From positions 1 through 64,000 of the forward strand of contig CAZEQJ010000005.1 of assembly GCA_964514385.1 (NCBI GenBank): a DNA stretch of 64,000 nt, read 5' to 3'. This stretch comes from CAZEQJ01 sp964514385. GTDB lineage: Bacteria > Bacteroidota > Bacteroidia > Cytophagales > Cyclobacteriaceae. The notes beneath the pieces are model-generated. The model did no database searches, was not told the origin of the DNA, and was given only the letters and a program-made list of their open reading frames with translations. Below, piece after piece: positions 62,818-64,000 of this stretch. The position numbers and the translations under genes are program-made. Position 1 is the first letter of the stretch, and each line of letters starts with the position of its first letter.

Positions 62818-63709
62818 AAAGTATGGTACGAAACCGGCTCTCGAAGCCGGCAATTCCCTGAAGGCCACCGGTATGTACCATCAGTATACGTGAGCCTTCC
62901 TTAAAATATCCTGCCCTTGCCTGATCTGCCAATGCAAAAGCCAGCTTTCCTGTGTATACCGGGTCAAGCTTTACGCCTGTTTCCGTGTGAAAATAGCGGA
63001 TAAAATCGATGAACTCCTGTTTAAATTTAGCATAACCACCAAAATGATAACCGTTCCAGATATCAATTTCTCCTTTTGGTTGCCATTTCCGGACCTCAGC
63101 CTCCATAAAATCTCCTTTTAACACATTGACGCCAATAAACTTAGCCGGATGACGGTTCAATGCCAGCCCTGCGATAGTGCCACCGGTGCCGGCAGCACAG
63201 GCTATATAGTCAAACGGGTCCCGGATCTCATGATGCAGCTCATGCACCCCCTTTAGTGCCAGCGCATTCGTGCCTCCCTCCGGAGTATGATAAAATTCAC
63301 CAAACCGCTGCTGCAATTGCTGTATATACTCCGGCACATCCTTTTGGCGGTATTCCCTGCGGCTGATGAAATGCAGTTTCATGCCGTCTTCGGTCGCTTT
63401 ATCCAGCGTTGGATTGCTCACCTCCTCGCCTCTGATGATCCCGATGGTGTTAAAGGTAAAAACTTTCCCGGCTGCGGCGACGGCAGCAATATGATTTGAA
63501 AATGCTCCTCCGAAAGTAAGTAACGTATGGTGCCCCTGCTTCTTTGCTTCCACAAGGTTATACTTCAATTTTCGCCATTTATTGCCGGAAATATAGGGGT
63601 GGATAAGGTCGTCGCGCTTTATAAAAAGCTCAATACCTGCGCTGGTAAAATCAGTCAGCTCTATTTTTTCAATCACTGAATGGGAAGTGTCCAGATGTAT
63701 TTCGCTCAA
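62810..63709 (-). CDS. PLP-dependent deaminase (ACC deaminase / D-cysteine desulfhydrase family)
   Basis: About 299 residues. A TTG start at 63709, preceded closely by AAGGA, is chosen; the longer in-frame ATG at 63856 would lie antisense over the start of the pseudouridine synthase gene, and its extra 49 residues look unlike the family. The PLP lysine is in YISGNKWRKLKY, with FGGAFSNHIAAVAAAG, TPEGGTNALALKG and the phosphate-binding AAGTGGTIAGLAL. It may act on D-cysteine or 1-aminocyclopropane-1-carboxylate. The two are not distinguishable by eye. Confidence 0.87.
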   Translation of the reverse strand: MSEIHLDTSHSVIEKIELTDFTSAGIELFIKRDDLIHPYISGNKWRKLKYNLVEAKKQGHHTLLTFGGAFSNHIAAVAAAGKVFTFNTIGIIRGEEVSNPTLDKATEDGMKLHFISRREYRQKDVPEYIQQLQQRFGEFYHTPEGGTNALALKGVHELHHEIRDPFDYIACAAGTGGTIAGLALNRHPAKFIGVNVLKGDFMEAEVRKWQPKGEIDIWNGYHFGGYAKFKQEFIDFIRYFHTETGVKLDPVYTGKLAFALADQARAGYFKEGSRILMVHTGGLQGIAGFESRFRTILFT

Positions 63710-63726
63710 ATCCTTATTTTTACACG

Positions 63727-64000
63727 ATGATGGACGAACCCGTAAATATAGGCAATGATGATAGTGATGATGAATTGTTTGAGCATTATCGGATAGTCGC
63801 CGACAAAAAACAGACATTACTTCGTCTGGATAAATTCCTGATGGACCGGCTGCCAAATGTAACGCGGAATAAACTGCAAAAGGCTATCCGCGATGGTTTT
63901 GTCAAAGTGAACGACAGTGAAGTGAAATCCAATTACAAAATCCATCCCGATGATGTAGTAACCATCATGCTGCCGGAGCCCCCACGTGAAACTGAAGTGG
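63727..64000 (+). CDS. RluA/RluD-family pseudouridine synthase, N-terminal part
   Basis: Runs off the right edge. It starts MMDEPVNIGNDDSDDELFEH and enters an S4 RNA-binding domain, LLRLDKFLMDRLPNVTRNKL and QKAIRDGFVKVNDSEVKSN, typical of the 23S rRNA pseudouridine synthase RluD and relatives. The catalytic domain is outside the window. The RluD assignment over RluA or RluC is likely but not decisive. It is divergent from the deaminase gene, with starts 17 bases apart. Confidence 0.8.
   Translation, partial: MMDEPVNIGNDDSDDELFEHYRIVADKKQTLLRLDKFLMDRLPNVTRNKLQKAIRDGFVKVNDSEVKSNYKIHPDDVVTIMLPEPPRETEV

Noticed and set aside
63710..63856. Longer N-terminus of the PLP deaminase
   Set aside because: It lies antisense over the RluD-type gene start and does not resemble family N-termini; the TTG at 63709 is a better fit.
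1..64000. tRNA, rRNA or mobile element
   Set aside because: No cloverleaf, rRNA core, transposase, integrase or terminal inverted repeat was recognised by eye.

Overview
The window reads as chromosome of a gliding or gliding-related member of the Bacteroidota, most likely order Cytophagales. The grounds are gldB, gldD and gldE homologues, a giant secreted protein with a type IX secretion (T9SS) sorting domain, bacillithiol synthesis (bshA), many lipoproteins with an SSC-type lipobox, OMP_b-brl_2 type barrels, and promoter-like TAnnTTTG boxes instead of sigma-70 consensus. I see no rRNA, tRNA, CRISPR array, insertion sequence or integrase. Coding density is very high, with many 1-30 nt overlaps, and no gene-free stretch exceeds about 300 bases.

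Layout. 1-1003: a chimaeric edge where a sulfotransferase-like C-terminal fragment (+) runs into a T9SS-type surface protein gene (-) that has lost its 3' half. 1.2-9 kb: TPR protein, uvrA, ECF sigma factor with a mini anti-sigma-like partner, nth, a GT4 glycosyltransferase, gldB. 9-18.1 kb: outer-membrane barrel, then a minus-strand block HU - TPR - 29-aa basic ribosomal-type protein - RNase G, divergent from a plus-strand block mutY - ssb - gldE - gldD - recG that ends in a strong hairpin terminator. This mixes DNA repair with gliding genes.

18.1-41.9 kb is the most distinctive part: about 23 kb of co-directional minus-strand genes with almost no spacing. In transcription order they are: an NTT/MFS-type transporter fused to HEAT repeats and a cNMP-like domain; a protein with three TIR-like modules; an nSTAND1 NTPase with a transmembrane helix, coiled coil and WD40 propeller; a TPR plus outer-membrane barrel protein; a lipoprotein; a 3573-residue Ig-repeat T9SS protein; a GT39-type membrane glycosyltransferase; and a ClpP protease closed by a terminator. 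I infer a signal-sensing to surface-adhesin system, possibly defensive or contact-related. It is the main candidate for an undescribed system here.

42-52.2 kb: PlsC-like acyltransferase, two rhomboid proteases, mutL, a small membrane protein, a secreted GH3-beta-lactamase fusion, bshA, an NRDE/TANGO2 protein and a 42-aa lipoprotein. 52.4-55.7 kb: a VWA - MoxR ATPase - AlbA_2 operon ending in a palindromic hairpin. 55.8-64 kb: PIN-PhoH, a Rieske protein, the putrescine genes aguB-aguA, a soluble PAS histidine kinase, radA, a PLP deaminase (ACC deaminase/D-cysteine desulfhydrase family) and the start of an RluA/RluD-family pseudouridine synthase cut by the window edge.

All functional calls come from reading motifs by eye; no database search was run.
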